A stretch of 64,000 nt of DNA from Struthio camelus (Eukaryota > Chordata > Aves > Struthioniformes > Struthionidae). The stretch is taken from NCBI RefSeq assembly GCF_040807025.1, contig NC_090947.1:10354001-10418000 (forward strand), given 5' to 3'. This document shows positions 33,768 through 45,410 of the stretch, piece by piece. Position numbers and translations under genes: made by a program. The notes beneath the pieces are model-generated. The model had not been told where the DNA came from. It did not search any database and worked only from the letters and a program-made list of their open reading frames with translations. The first letter of the stretch is position 1; the number at the start of each line of letters is the position of its first letter.

Positions 33768-36700
33768 CTGCAGCAAGAGAAATACAAACTTTTCTTTAAA
33801 GAACGAAGCAGAACACATTTAAGAACCCAAAGGATGAAAGACAACTTCAAACTCAGCAAGAAGAAAGTTTCAAGTTTCAGTCTTTAGTAGAGGTTGCCAT
33901 CTTTAAAACCCAAGGCTGAAAATGCATTTTGGAGAGTATATGTTATATCCCAAATCACTATCATGCTATTTGTTATGCTCTCTTTTCCTGGTGACCTGTG
34001 ATTTGGTCATGAGGTTTTAGGATTTGTGCTAACTGCTGACCTACAGTTACCTTGGAAAACAGCTGCCAGCTGCCTGGTAGACCAAGCGTACAATGAAAAG
34101 CTTTGCCATTAAAGTTATATATGCAAGTACATCTGATTTTTACTCAAATCTCTTTTGATAATATCTTTAGACAGACTAGTCTCTTTTGATAGTTTCAACT
34201 CAAGATTATAAATTGACAATCTCGTGGATCCTGAAGGGAGGGTGAATTAGATCGCAAGAAAATAAAAAATTCCTCCCTCTCAACTGTCTTTTTCGCCCAG
34301 TTCAGGCCCTGGCTTTTTGTATTTGCAAGCAGAGCCCTTCTTAATGGCTTAAGAGGCAATCCTCAATTTGACAACTGCCTCGTGTACACCTTGCATTTTG
34401 GAGAAGAAAGACTTCAATGCTTGCCTAAAGCACTGAATTCTAGAGCACTGACAAACCTCACCCAGGTCAAGGCCTTCTCCTCATACTCTGCAAGCCCCAG
34501 TCCCATAACGCACTTTCATTTTACCATCCAGAATGAGAAGCTTCACTCCTACTCTAGGGTACCTTCCTCTGCCATCGTTCCAGAATGAGGTACATTTGTC
34601 TTTAATCCTATGACACAGCGTGAAGACACTTCTCAGGACCAGAAGGGATGAATCTTAACACAGCTCTCTCTCCAGGACAGTAGGCTGTCTTAGAAAAAGG
34701 GTTCTTTTTCCTCTTTTATTTACCTTTTATGGGGATCGCGGAGTAGCTCAGCCAGACAACGTAGATAATACGAGGATGGATTTGGAGAGCTTTCTAGTAT
34801 AGACACATCCACCTTGCACTGACTCCAAAAGATGTCTGCTACTTGGGGGATAGTGACTTTCCATGGGATTTTTGCATTAGCAATGATCTTCTCATCATTC
34901 CCATCTACTTCCAACAGACTAGTACATTCTTGCTCACTTTCTGGCACAATGTAGCTCTGAATGAAGAAGAGCTTTGGTTTTCCTAGGAGTTCAGGACATG
35001 AGTCTGCAGTAAAGTATTTCTTTATTTGCTCCAAAGGGAATCCAGAAAAGGTCTGGTCTGTACAGAATATGCTCTGAGGGCTTCCCCGGCTGACCAACAC
35101 ACAGATGAAACTGTCGCAATTTCTGTGCTTCTGTAACCTTGCAATTTCATGCAAGGTTTGATTCATGGTATCCATATTTAAATACCTGTAACAATGAACA
35201 TCATAGCCTAAGTCTCCGAAGGTCTCTTCCAACATATCTGGAAAAAAGCAAGACAATTAAATCAAGGCACAGCAACGCTCAGTCTCAGCTATCCTAAAGG
35301 ATTACAATATTTACAGTAGTTCACTATTGGAAATAAGATGTTCATTTCATCACAATAATTGAAAAATCAGGAGTCTTGATGTTAATCACATAGTACATTA
35401 TATATTTACGTGCTATATGCATGTTCTCTTTAATAGGAGTTACGTACTTCATGACAACTTCATGACACTAACATGTGGCACATAATCTGTTTCTAATTCC
35501 ACCAATTTTTGCACACTTTGGTTTAGAGCCAGCATCCTAAAGAACTGTTCTTAAGACTTAAAATATCAGGCAAGAAAAGACGATAAAAAAGGCTTCACAG
35601 GGAACAGGCTTGTAATGGCAAAGAGTGACCTGGGTAGTATGGGAAGTCTGTTTCACCTTTAACTTGTCTAAATTACTCTGAATGCTTATTATTGCAGATA
35701 TACAGACATGGATAGGAAAAGCAGATGCTGCCTTTCATCAGTCAAAAAGGAATCTGCAGCAGTCATTCACACTTGCTATCGTATAAAATGGACTTTAAGT
35801 GAATGAAGAGTTCTAGATGGAGAAGGGACACTGGAGTTTGGGCTGTGACAAGCCTGGTGACAGAATGAAATTTTTAGCCATGAAAAGCTAAATGCTGTTG
35901 ATGAGCCATTTCAAATGCATTAGAAATTAAAATTGTAGATAGCTAAAATCAAAATTTAACACAGTTGTATTTGTGTTAACCTGTATTGCAGGAAAGCGTG
36001 TTATGCTCTGAGTAACTACTTTGAATGTTTATTAATATGGGAGTGAAACCAAATTCATGGTGGTTAAAACCACAGGTATTGTTTAAGTGTTCTGTGAACC
36101 ACAGGCTACCACTATGACTTATAGCAGCTGCATCATATCTTTATTATAAAACACATATATACACGCACACATATATACACGCACACATATATACACGCAC
36201 ACATATATACATACATAGAGGGAGAGGGAGAGGGAGAGGGAGAGGGAGAGGGAGAGGGAGAGGGAGAGGGAGAGGGAGAGGGAGAGGGAGAGGGAGAGGG
36301 AGAGGGAGAGGGAGAGGGAGAGGGAGAGGGAGAGGGAGAGGGAGAGGGAGAGGGAGAGGGAGAGGGAGAGGGAGAGGGAGAGGGAGAGGGAGAGGGAGAG
36401 GGAGAGGGAGAGGGAGAGGGAGAGGGAGAGGGAGAGGGAGAGGGAGAGGGAGAGGGAGAGGGAGAGGGAGAGGGAGAGGGGGCACGCACCCATACACAGT
36501 TTCTAATATAATGACAGGAGAAAATGAGTGCCATATAGACACAGGAAGCAAGACTGCTCCTCGACTCCAGAAGTTTAGCAATTCCTAATTAGCAGAGGCA
36601 AAGGGCTGAGCTACTTCAGAGGTAACTGGCAGCAAAACAAGAGCTCTACTACTACGGTGTTCTCCTCAAGAAACACAAACAGTGAAAACGGAGAACAGAA

Positions 36701-39700
36701 CTCAAACTTCCTCAGCTAAAAGACAGGACCGACAGCAATTCTACCAACTCTACCACTATAGCAAGATGGTAAACAGGGACTATAGATTTTTCTTCCTGTT
36801 TTGCTAGACTGATTAAATTCTGTAAAATAATTCAAAAGTCTTTGTAGACATATTTTGGTTTGTAATTATACAGGAAAATCTCCTCTATTTAGGACAATAT
36901 GTCTTCAAAATTCAGGCAGAAGACAGGAGCTGGTACCAAGACATGAGTGACTTAGTATTAGTACCATTTAGCAGTTACATACTGGCTGAGGCACTTCATC
37001 CATTAGAGGGCAGTCGTGCGTACATAAAGTGAGAATTACAGAAACAAGAGTGCTTATTCTGTTACTTACATCACTGGTGCATACATTACGTACAGGAAGA
37101 TACAAACCTCTGTATCAATTTACAACCATTACACATTATAAATGTCACAGTTAAAGAAATAAACCCAAACAAACTCATAGAGGTGACATCTTTGTTTAGC
37201 AATGAATCAGAAGTTATACACTGTAAATTTTGGACACAGCAGTTTACGTTAAGATGCAACAAAATAAAGCACAATATGCAGCACCCTGAGACCAGAAAAC
37301 ATCTGTTTCTTCAACAGCAATTATCCCCCAACAAATCATCACAGACTTATAAGCTTTACCTAAAAATTACCCTTCTCTCCCTTTGATTGTTTAGACAGAC
37401 TTGCAACACAAGGATAAAAACCAGCTTCCAAATGGAAATGATAAAGTCAAGAGCAGTCAATAACTGATTTTTGCAAAACAGTAAGGGGTGTTTCAGTTTG
37501 AACTTTATCAGCATTTGATGAATTTGCACTGTGTGTACTGGACATCATTTTCAACTGTTGCACTTCTTGATCCTACATCATCTAACGTTGGTTCAGCTTC
37601 CTCAGATAAATCTTGGCACAGCTACAGACTCAGTGCAGATTACAGATTACTCATTTGCACGTTGTACATATGACTCCTAACATATTCTCCCTACTCTGTT
37701 TTTTATCTTTGTTATTTTCAGGCCTCAGAAGTAGTGTGGCATGACTCTAAAACAGTCAATGCCTTTCTAAAAATTCCTTTAAATAATATGATATACTTCT
37801 TCAGCCTCACTAGAACAGTAATGTATTTCAGTGAAAGTCCAGCTTTCCTTCAGAAGGTTAAAACGCTGATGTTGCATTGGTAACATTAAAAAACTGAGGC
37901 ACATGCATGCTGTAATTGGTTCTTCATGCAATGCAGACATGCATAGCGACTGAGACACACTAAGACTTGCTTCAGGTACAAGTGAGCATACCAGTAGCAG
38001 GGCCAAAATTTGCATGCACATCTGACATGCCAGATGCTGAATATTTAACCCATTTTTGTCCTTTCCAGTCAACAGAATCTTCCTCCATCGCACTTATACT
38101 TCCTGTTCTTCTGCAAATACTGAATAGCCCATATGAGCACGTAAAGAGCACATTACTGAATTTTTATTTTTACACACTCTGTGTTCATCTTTATGTTTAG
38201 TAGCAATTAGTATTCTATGGCAAAAATTTCCTTGCTATCTCTGTGCTCTACTGAGCATCTACTGTTCTCCAACTTACTGCAGCAAGAACTGTAAGTTGGT
38301 CTGTCTGGGCCATTAGTTACAAGAAATAAAAAAAAGACATGCCCACAAACCCTCTTCCCCTACATGTGTCCTAGCCTATCATAAAACTGACTGCAAGCAT
38401 TCTCATTCTCTCCATTTTTATTTTTAGCCTTATGTGCTCCACTGACTAAAGAGGTTTCTGCTTACGCAAGAACCCGATGCTTTGGATTCCACAAAGGCAA
38501 TCAGAAAAATTCAAACTCTAACCACAGCACCGACTACCTTGAATTCTACATGCAATTGTTAACTAAGCCAAGAGCAAAGAAACAAAACCATTTCCTTCCC
38601 CTCTAAAGCTGTAATGACAGTTTCAATTAAACTGTGCAAGATACAATAGAGGCCTAACTGCTTTTAAGATTATGCTCGTGTACCTTCAGCTACACAAAAT
38701 CTGTGGTAACCAATATGATTACACTTCAAGTCTGCAACTGTTTTTTTTTTTTTTAATGGTGGAAAACATCTTGTTTACCATACCTTCCAATAACCTGCTG
38801 TATGACTGTAGTTGAACTACTTTGTTGGTCTCTCCGAACACTATTTTTCCCTCTTCCCTAACCATCAGTCCATCCCCTTATAAATTCTTTTATTCAGAGA
38901 CTCTGAACCTAAAAAGTAAACATCTTTTGCAATAGTTAAGACAGTTGGTTTTAATTTCAGGTTGGGTCTTTCAACTCTCTGCTTTAAAAGACTCACTATA
39001 AATGATAGACTAGCTGACTAAGACAACATGACCCCAGTTTGGCTGGCAGATTTACATCATACTCTTTGTATTAAGTTATTCTAATTATCTGAAATTAACA
39101 AAGAAAGGAATTTCCATTTCCAGAGACTTACCTGAGTCATTGCCAATACAGTCTATGATCAGACACACTCCTAAAGGCTGACTTTGCATTCTGTATTGAT
39201 CATCAAACACCTGAAGAAAGTGAAAGGGCAAATATAAAGTTAGTGTCACTCCTTCAGCTCACAGACTTGCTTCTTTTCTCAAATTTAACCACCTCAAACC
39301 TATTAAATCACATTCTGCTGTTTTTTTTTCCAGAGAAGTTAACAGAAATCTAAGTACTAGGCTATAATGCATCTTATCTATGCAACAAAAAATTCAGAAA
39401 ACATCGATGGATTCATGATTTTTCTCCTAATTCTATTACAGGCTTAAGTTTTGTACCCTCATATCATGCAGTCTCACTATTTTAATCAAATGCTGAGACT
39501 GAACCAGGAAAGACAGAAATGTTAGACATGTTTGACACTGACCCTTAATTCTGGGCAGACCATAAAAAGCAGCTGGGGGGAGCTTTTTAAAGACGCACCC
39601 CCCATGAAAAAAATGGTCCTTCTACAGTACCTCGAAATTCATTTCCTTAAGTGTAACTACTGCTGAGATATTGGGAGCTATAAGCTTTCATACTGCCAAC

Positions 39701-42700
39701 ACAATAAATGTAGAAAACCTGTGTGTTCTTCAGCAGGCATTGCTCATCATTATTTCCTTAGTTAGCTGGCCAATGTAAAGCCTCCTCATTCCTAAATAAC
39801 CTGTAATGACTCAGTCTATTACAACCCCTTGCCCCTTTAAAAAGATAACAAATCCATTTGCTTTGAGTTTGGTAACTCCCTGCTCTTGGCCCCTAGCAGT
39901 GCTAGTGAAAGCTGCAGTAAGTCCACCTACTGTTAATAGGCAAAGCATGCCCCTTCCCTGTTTGGAAGGCCAGGCAAAAACAACCATTTTTTTTTTTGCA
40001 CACAAAGAGGCCTTGCCGTTTCTAACACAGATGCAAGAGGCCTGACTTTCAACAGGTTTTGACTTAGATCCTACTCATGAATTTACATATTCTGCATGCA
40101 CATCATATATACATGTATTTTGCACACTGTTGATTGCATATTAGGAGCTAATATTTCATATCAGAAGATATTCTCTAAGAGCAATTCATAGAACCTGCTT
40201 ATGGCACAGGAAGATACAGACGTACGCGTTCTGTTGGCATGCAATTAGAGGAAACTTCAAACTCAAAGAAACTAATGTAAATACATAGGGAGATTTATAC
40301 ATATACGTATGCACATGTACATACCTTGTGTAACATTGGTCCTGATTCCTGAATTGATAAATGGAATGGTTCTGCTGCGGTTAAGACATACAGAAAGTAA
40401 TCTTAGTACATAGGCATCAGTGGCACTTAGATACCAAATCATTTAGAAAGGAATCCATTTAGTTTGGCCAAGTTCTCTCTCATCTAGACCTTTTAGTTTC
40501 TATATATGCTACTGAAGTTCAGCAAATAAAACTTTACTTTCACCTCAAGTGTTACTTGGAATATAGTCTACGTTACTTGTGACACCACCACCACCACCAC
40601 CACCTCCCTCCTATGCCGAAAATTCAGCCAACTACTTTTAAAAAATCACTTCCAGAAAGAACACGAATATTCATGTCAGGAAGCTGGCACTAACTGGACA
40701 ACATGCTGGCTGGCCTGGTGGAGATGTCCTTAGTTAAACTGACACAAAAACTTCCTAGTCCAGACAACCCTATGGCGCACAAAATGGACACAGCTGCACA
40801 CTACAAAAGAAATGAATGCAGCTACACTACATGGGCGGCCAGGGAGGGCTGGTCAATGTCTTCCATAACTTTTCTTATAAATAAACCATTTATTCAGTTA
40901 AATGGTTGTGAAAGTGGAAGCCTCCAACTATTTCACAAAATTATTAAGACACGGCAACACCAGCAAAACAAATACAGGAGAAATAATAAGACAGGGCTCA
41001 GCTTTCAGAGGTACCAGAAACTCAGAAACTCTTGTTGATATTCATAAACACAACTATGAAACAACGTGTATTCCATTGTATTGAAAGGACCAACATGACT
41101 CTTTTTGATAATCAAAACTCCGACAGAATGCTCTTACCCTGAATAAGGCTTTGTCTGTTTTGTGTTTTGTGCTGGTTCACATTCTGGATCTAAAATAAAG
41201 AAAAAAAGTGTATTTTCCTCTCTTTCAGAAGCTCGTAATCATGTATTGCAAAACACCACAAAATATATTTTTATTTCTCAATAAAAAGATTACATGTTTT
41301 GTTTCCTATATACCTGCAAGGTCAAATTTTCACTCAATTCAAGAGGAAGTTATAACAATATTATGGCACTACAGAAAGCCAATCAAACTCTTTCCCGTTA
41401 CTAGCTCAGAAAACAAAGCTCTTGCGGCTCTGTCAGTAGAGACAAATTGAGTAATGTGCTTTGTATGTAAGCTTTGTACATACATATTTACTGAATACAT
41501 GGCAGAAAACATTTCTCTTCAAGGCTAAAGATTTTAAGAAAGGTCATATTATCAGAACATCAGACCTAACCCAAACATAGGAAGTTCTGCATGCAGTAAA
41601 ATTTGATTCAGAATAATTTAGTGGATGACTTCTGATATATTCAGAGAGCATTGCTAAAATGAGATTAAAACAAAACTAGAAAAGCTTTCCAAAAAAAGTA
41701 AGCCATAATCTGCAACTTCCAAAATTGAAAAGCTACTTTCCCTAGATATTGCAAAGTCCACAGGAAGAAAAATGCAATTTCCAAACAACAGTCAAGCAAA
41801 ACTTTTCACTTCCCAGAGAAGTATTAAAAAAAAAAAAAAAACTTTCAAGATAATGATTACATACTCTCAACTAACAGGAAAAAAAACACAGTTGTTCTTT
41901 AAAGGGGAGCTTTCTCAGTGTCAGAAGATTTAAACTGGGCCCTAAACCCAGCAAATAACAAGAACCAGGGAAATAAACCAGGTAATGTTCTGGTTGTTAG
42001 CAATCTCTCATTCCTTAGGTCCCGAGAAGATGAATCCCCTTTCAACATCTTGCAATATTTACAGACAAATAAAGGATCTTTTGATTTATTGCATACTTAC
42101 CCCTGAATTGTAAGGGGGATCAATCAGAGTGAGATTAGGGAGAGATGCCTGAAGTGCATTTACATACACTGGCTGAGAATGAACGGAGGACATTAAAGCT
42201 GAAAATTCAACAGAAACACACTGAAAAATACACTGTGATTTATTAACCATTTTAAAGCCTAATTCCTTGAAGCATAAAAACACTCCAACATGTAACTCAT
42301 ACTTTTATCTTCAGTAAGAGCTCATCTGATCCTTACTACAAGGACTACTCAGTTAAAAAAAAATAACCAAACCAAACAGAAATACCAAAAAAGCATTTTA
42401 CCTTCTTGTTTGTACTTCTGAATCTTCTTAATCAGGTCCATCCTGTGAATGTTTCGAAAACAGTCTTCTATCAAATCCAGTTGATTAGGAGCCACCAAAT
42501 TTAGTTTCTCCAGGTCAATCACAAGAGCTAGAAAACTCTAGAACCGCAACAGGAAAAACAACTACAAACTGTACTATCGGTAATTTGCTCTCTATCAGTA
42601 ACTGCGGGAAATGCAAGTCCACTAGTCAAACAAAGCAACCCAGGAAATACTCTGGGAAGGTGCTAAAGGTTGTATATTCAGGAATTAGACACACTAGCAG

Positions 42701-45373
42701 CTGAAACACTAGAAGAAAGGATTATCTGGAAAACATAAAAGTTCTCAGTATTATATCACAGGAGTAACTGGAAACTAGAAGGCAATATTACTAAAATAAA
42801 AAATAAAAAAATTCAGTTTTTCAGGAAGTATTTTCTTGCTGCTACAAAGCCAGACACTTGGAATTTAATCTCAGATGCCACAGAGTAATAGCTAAAAAAA
42901 AAAAAAAAAAAAACCTCGAGGGAATTTACAGGGTTCTCTCTCTCTCTCATTCTTCTGTGCTCAGTGGATGAGCTTTCTGAATCCTCTCTACCGAATCCCT
43001 TCTTTCTCAGAGCACTCAGAAACAGACATGCAGAATGCAAATAGGCTTAGAATGACTTTGTTAAAATAAAACCATTATTTTGTAAATGAAATAGAGTTCC
43101 AAAAAAAGTGATCTTATAATTCAGGATCTATTTTGAGATCCTACATATGGGAACTTGCAGATCAGGAATACTGAAGAAAGGCTTTATTTTATGGCTTCTG
43201 CCTGTGAGGTTCATGGTAATACCATTCACTACAGCAATTCTTCACTGTTCCCTCTTACTGTTTTCTAGCTTCTTTTACTGCATTAAAAAAAAAAAAATAA
43301 AGAGAGTCACTACTCCTTCCATACTTCCTGAATTTTGTCTACTTCTGCAGCACTATCCCTTGCGGTACTGTTTCTTCTCCTTACTGTCTAGCCGCTTCCC
43401 TTTTTACTTTAATCTCTCATTGTTCCAGAATAGAAGAATAGGAGACAGAAGTTACCTTATCTTTTGTCATTTTCATGCGAGGTGCATAATCTCTGAGGAG
43501 GAAAACAAGAGAATTCACTTCTTCTTTTTCCAGATTTTCATTAATCTCTACCATTAGTACCCTGAAATAAAGTTAAGACATTTCTGAAGTATTAGCTTTC
43601 AGTAAGATCCTATCCCTGCCCAACACCCCAACACCTCCCACGTTTTAGTCTCAATGCACCCTTCCTAATTAAACAACAGGAACAAACTGTACTCTGCTCC
43701 ACGATCCATTTACAAAAAATACCTACTTTTGCTCATCTATCTGTACCTGCATCTTTCTGTAATAACTGTGGCCATGACATCTTCAACAGTGACTGGAGTC
43801 TAGTGAACGGATACTAATGTAAAGAAACTAGTTAACAATCCGGCCAGGGTAGCCACTTCCCTTCCCTGGCTGAGAAAGAGGATTAAATCATTCTGTATTC
43901 TATTCTGTGCTGCTGGCTGAGGCAACTCTTAAGAATACTGTAACAGAACTGTGACTACGATTTCTGCGAAAGAAACAAAAAAATAAAGCAGATTCATTTT
44001 CCAGATGCGAGGTCGATATCTATTTTCAAATCTACCTCCTATAATTGTTTCCTGTTATTTTGAACTGTTTTGTAAATCGCCATTCAGAGAAATTCTAACA
44101 CCCTCAATGCTAAGTACTACACAACAGAATTATCACTGGAGTAGCCAGCACACAGTTTACCAACTGAAATCTGGATTTCAAAATGACTGCTGTTTTGCTA
44201 AATTCAGCCAGAACATGAAGAATCATGAAAATGCCAGTTTCTGCTTTAAGACGACAGTGAAATGTAGACTTTTCTCTGGCACGCTAAGACATCATGAACT
44301 TGGAACTGTTCATGGAACTGCTTGGCCTATACGATGCAGCATCACAAACACTTTAAAATATACAGGAAGGATTAAATGGTGAAAAGTATCCCAAAACACA
44401 AGAAGGGATAATGGCAGATTGCCTTTGCAATAGCCACTGCTGGTGAAACAGAAGTCTCCTTTGTATTTCAACGCAGCTGAAGTGAGAGAATACAGTATAG
44501 CAGAACACATCTTAAACTTATGTATCTAATAGATACAGCATTTTTTTTTTCTTTCAGTGATAAGTCAACACAGGAAAGTCCTCCTTATGAGTACATTTAT
44601 TTCTTTCTGAAGTCTCCCATAGAAAATAACTGGAGCCTCTTAACTTAAGCCCCTTAAAACTAAAGGGTAGGACATAGTTAGAGACAGGCCACCCAAGAAA
44701 AGCTACACCACAATGCTACAAGCCCAAAGTAAAAAAAGCTGGAAAAAAAAATGGAGAAAAAAAAATCACTAATAACATTCTGCTAAAGTGTTGTTCTACC
44801 TGCTCATCCAGAACTGAACAAACATCACTGTTGTCATTGATTAATAAACTTCTTAAAGATAGATGCTTGTAATGCCATGACTTATAAGAAGCCACGGAGG
44901 CTTATTTTCAGGACTAAACTTTAGATACTCTTTTCATTATAACTTGTGTATACGACGCCCTTTTCTGCTCATCTTTTACCTTTATCAAGACCTGTCTATT
45001 TCTACCCCCTCCCCCCCCCAAAAAAAAGTATTTAGAATAAAATAGAACAGCCTGGAAATCTGAAACACATATATTACCTGTAGTCGGGAACAAGTCTGGG
45101 ACACCTGGCAAGATTAGCTTCCACTGTTGCCTTCTCAGTCTTCAAGATCCTCCTCAGCAAGTCAAACCTCTTAACTCTGTACAACAGCTCAGACAAGCCA
45201 AAAGGAGACAGTTTCTCCCTCTCATTCAAACCCGCCAGGAGCTCTCTAAGGTCTGCAGTAGCTAAGTCAGGAGCAAGGTCTCGGCATAGGAAAATCATTA
45301 TCTCTTCTTCTTCTTTATCCAATTCTTGTTCAATCTGGTGAATAAGGGCAGCTGGCACTTGGCACTTGGTCAT
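33629..45373 (-). CDS. CFLAR: CASP8 and FADD-like apoptosis regulator (c-FLIP)
   Basis: Catalytically dead caspase homologue that joins FADD and caspase-8 filaments and sets the outcome of death-receptor signalling. Nine coding exons by eye: 45373-45078, 43561-43456, 42537-42402, 42198-42101, 41189-41138, 40374-40325, 39210-39132, 35237-34724, 33767-33629, giving 489 aa with all phases closing (human long form 480). DED1 is about residues 10-80 ([15 protein letters not shown]-type RVKRFDLL), DED2 about 99-175 ([27 protein letters not shown]). The pseudo-caspase domain starts at [15 protein letters not shown]. Histidine is replaced by Arg323 (LVSRG) and cysteine by Tyr368 (FFIQSY), the known c-FLIP substitutions. 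The caspase-8 cleavage motif LEVD is kept at 381-384. The C-terminus WLQHTLRKK-like LLQHTLRKK fits. The true ATG at 45373 is one codon inside a longer open frame. An intron of about 3.9 kb (39131-35238) carries the AGAGGG array. Confidence 0.96.
34724..35237 (-). CDS. CFLAR: CFLAR coding exon 8: pseudo-p20
   Basis: Acceptor TTTTTTCCAG and donor AAAAG|GTAAAT, 514 nt, phase 1 to 2. It holds [30 protein letters not shown] and [13 protein letters not shown], i.e. the dead active site and the internal cleavage motif. Confidence 0.97.
36151..36214. repeat. 16-bp minisatellite, four copies
   Basis: Three perfect copies of ACACATATATACACGC and one copy with a changed end. It abuts the hexamer array within the large CFLAR intron. 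Confidence 0.9.
36217..36480. repeat. (AGAGGG)44 perfect hexamer array
   Basis: 264 bp of uninterrupted AGAGGG, all purine on the plus strand and all pyrimidine (CCCTCT) on the CFLAR-sense strand. Each GGG is separated by AGA, which fits a G-quadruplex pattern, and the strand asymmetry fits a triplex. Open reading frames through it (Ser-Leu and Ser-Pro repeats) are artefacts. Confidence 0.97.
39132..39210 (-). CDS. CFLAR: CFLAR coding exon 7: start of the caspase-like fold
   Basis: Acceptor TTTCTTCAG and donor CTCAG|GTAAGT, 79 nt, phase 0 to 1. It encodes [20 protein letters not shown], matching human [20 protein letters not shown]. The segment that carries the substrate-binding Arg in active caspases is absent, which explains the shorter exon. 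Confidence 0.95.
40325..40374 (-). CDS. CFLAR: CFLAR coding exon 6: linker
   Basis: Acceptor CTTAACCGCAG and donor ACAAG|GTATGT, 50 nt, phase 1 to 0. It encodes [22 protein letters not shown] also occurs in the human linker. Confidence 0.75.
40581..40603. repeat. Short ACC/CAC triplet repeat
   Basis: About seven ACC units in the CFLAR intron between exons 6 and 5. It is too short to matter beyond being a possible length marker. Confidence 0.7.
41138..41189 (-). CDS. CFLAR: CFLAR coding exon 5: linker
   Basis: Acceptor CTTTATTTTAG and donor TCAGG|GTAAGA, 52 nt, phase 0 to 1. It encodes the polar segment [18 protein letters not shown] donor one base earlier would break the frame. Confidence 0.72.
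42101..42198 (-). CDS. CFLAR: CFLAR coding exon 4: linker
   Basis: Acceptor GAATTTTCAG and donor CAGGG|GTAAGT, 98 nt, phase 1 to 0. It encodes [17 protein letters not shown], comparable to the human RNVLQAAIQKSLKDPS segment. Confidence 0.82.
42402..42537 (-). CDS. CFLAR: CFLAR coding exon 3: DED2, second half
   Basis: Acceptor GGTTCTAG and donor GAAG|GTAAAA, 136 nt, phase 0 to 1. It encodes [16 protein letters not shown] and [16 protein letters not shown], nearly identical to human c-FLIP as I recall it. Confidence 0.95.
43456..43561 (-). CDS. CFLAR: CFLAR coding exon 2: DED2, first half
   Basis: Acceptor TTTATTTCAG and donor ATAAG|GTAACT, 106 nt, phase 2 to 0. It encodes [20 protein letters not shown] and [15 protein letters not shown] plus-strand open frame crosses it but looks like a shadow. 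Confidence 0.93.
45078..45373 (-). CDS. CFLAR: CFLAR coding exon 1: DED1
   Basis: Begins [16 protein letters not shown]. The ATG has G at -3. The donor CAG|GTAATA leaves phase 2. The acceptor is unclear: the likeliest AG (45412-45411) follows a run of about 12 A on the minus strand rather than a pyrimidine tract. Confidence 0.93.
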
Positions 45374-45410
45374 CACTTTGTTGCTGTCCCTTTAAAATTA
45401 TGTCAGCCTT

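Noticed and set aside
36119-36581. Three overlapping minus-strand frames of Ser-Leu, Ser-Pro and Pro-Leu repeats
   Set aside because: They are the AGAGGG hexamer array read in three frames.
43147-43557. 136-codon plus-strand frame
   Set aside because: It is largely antisense to CFLAR coding exon 2 and has a hydrophobic composition from T-rich DNA.
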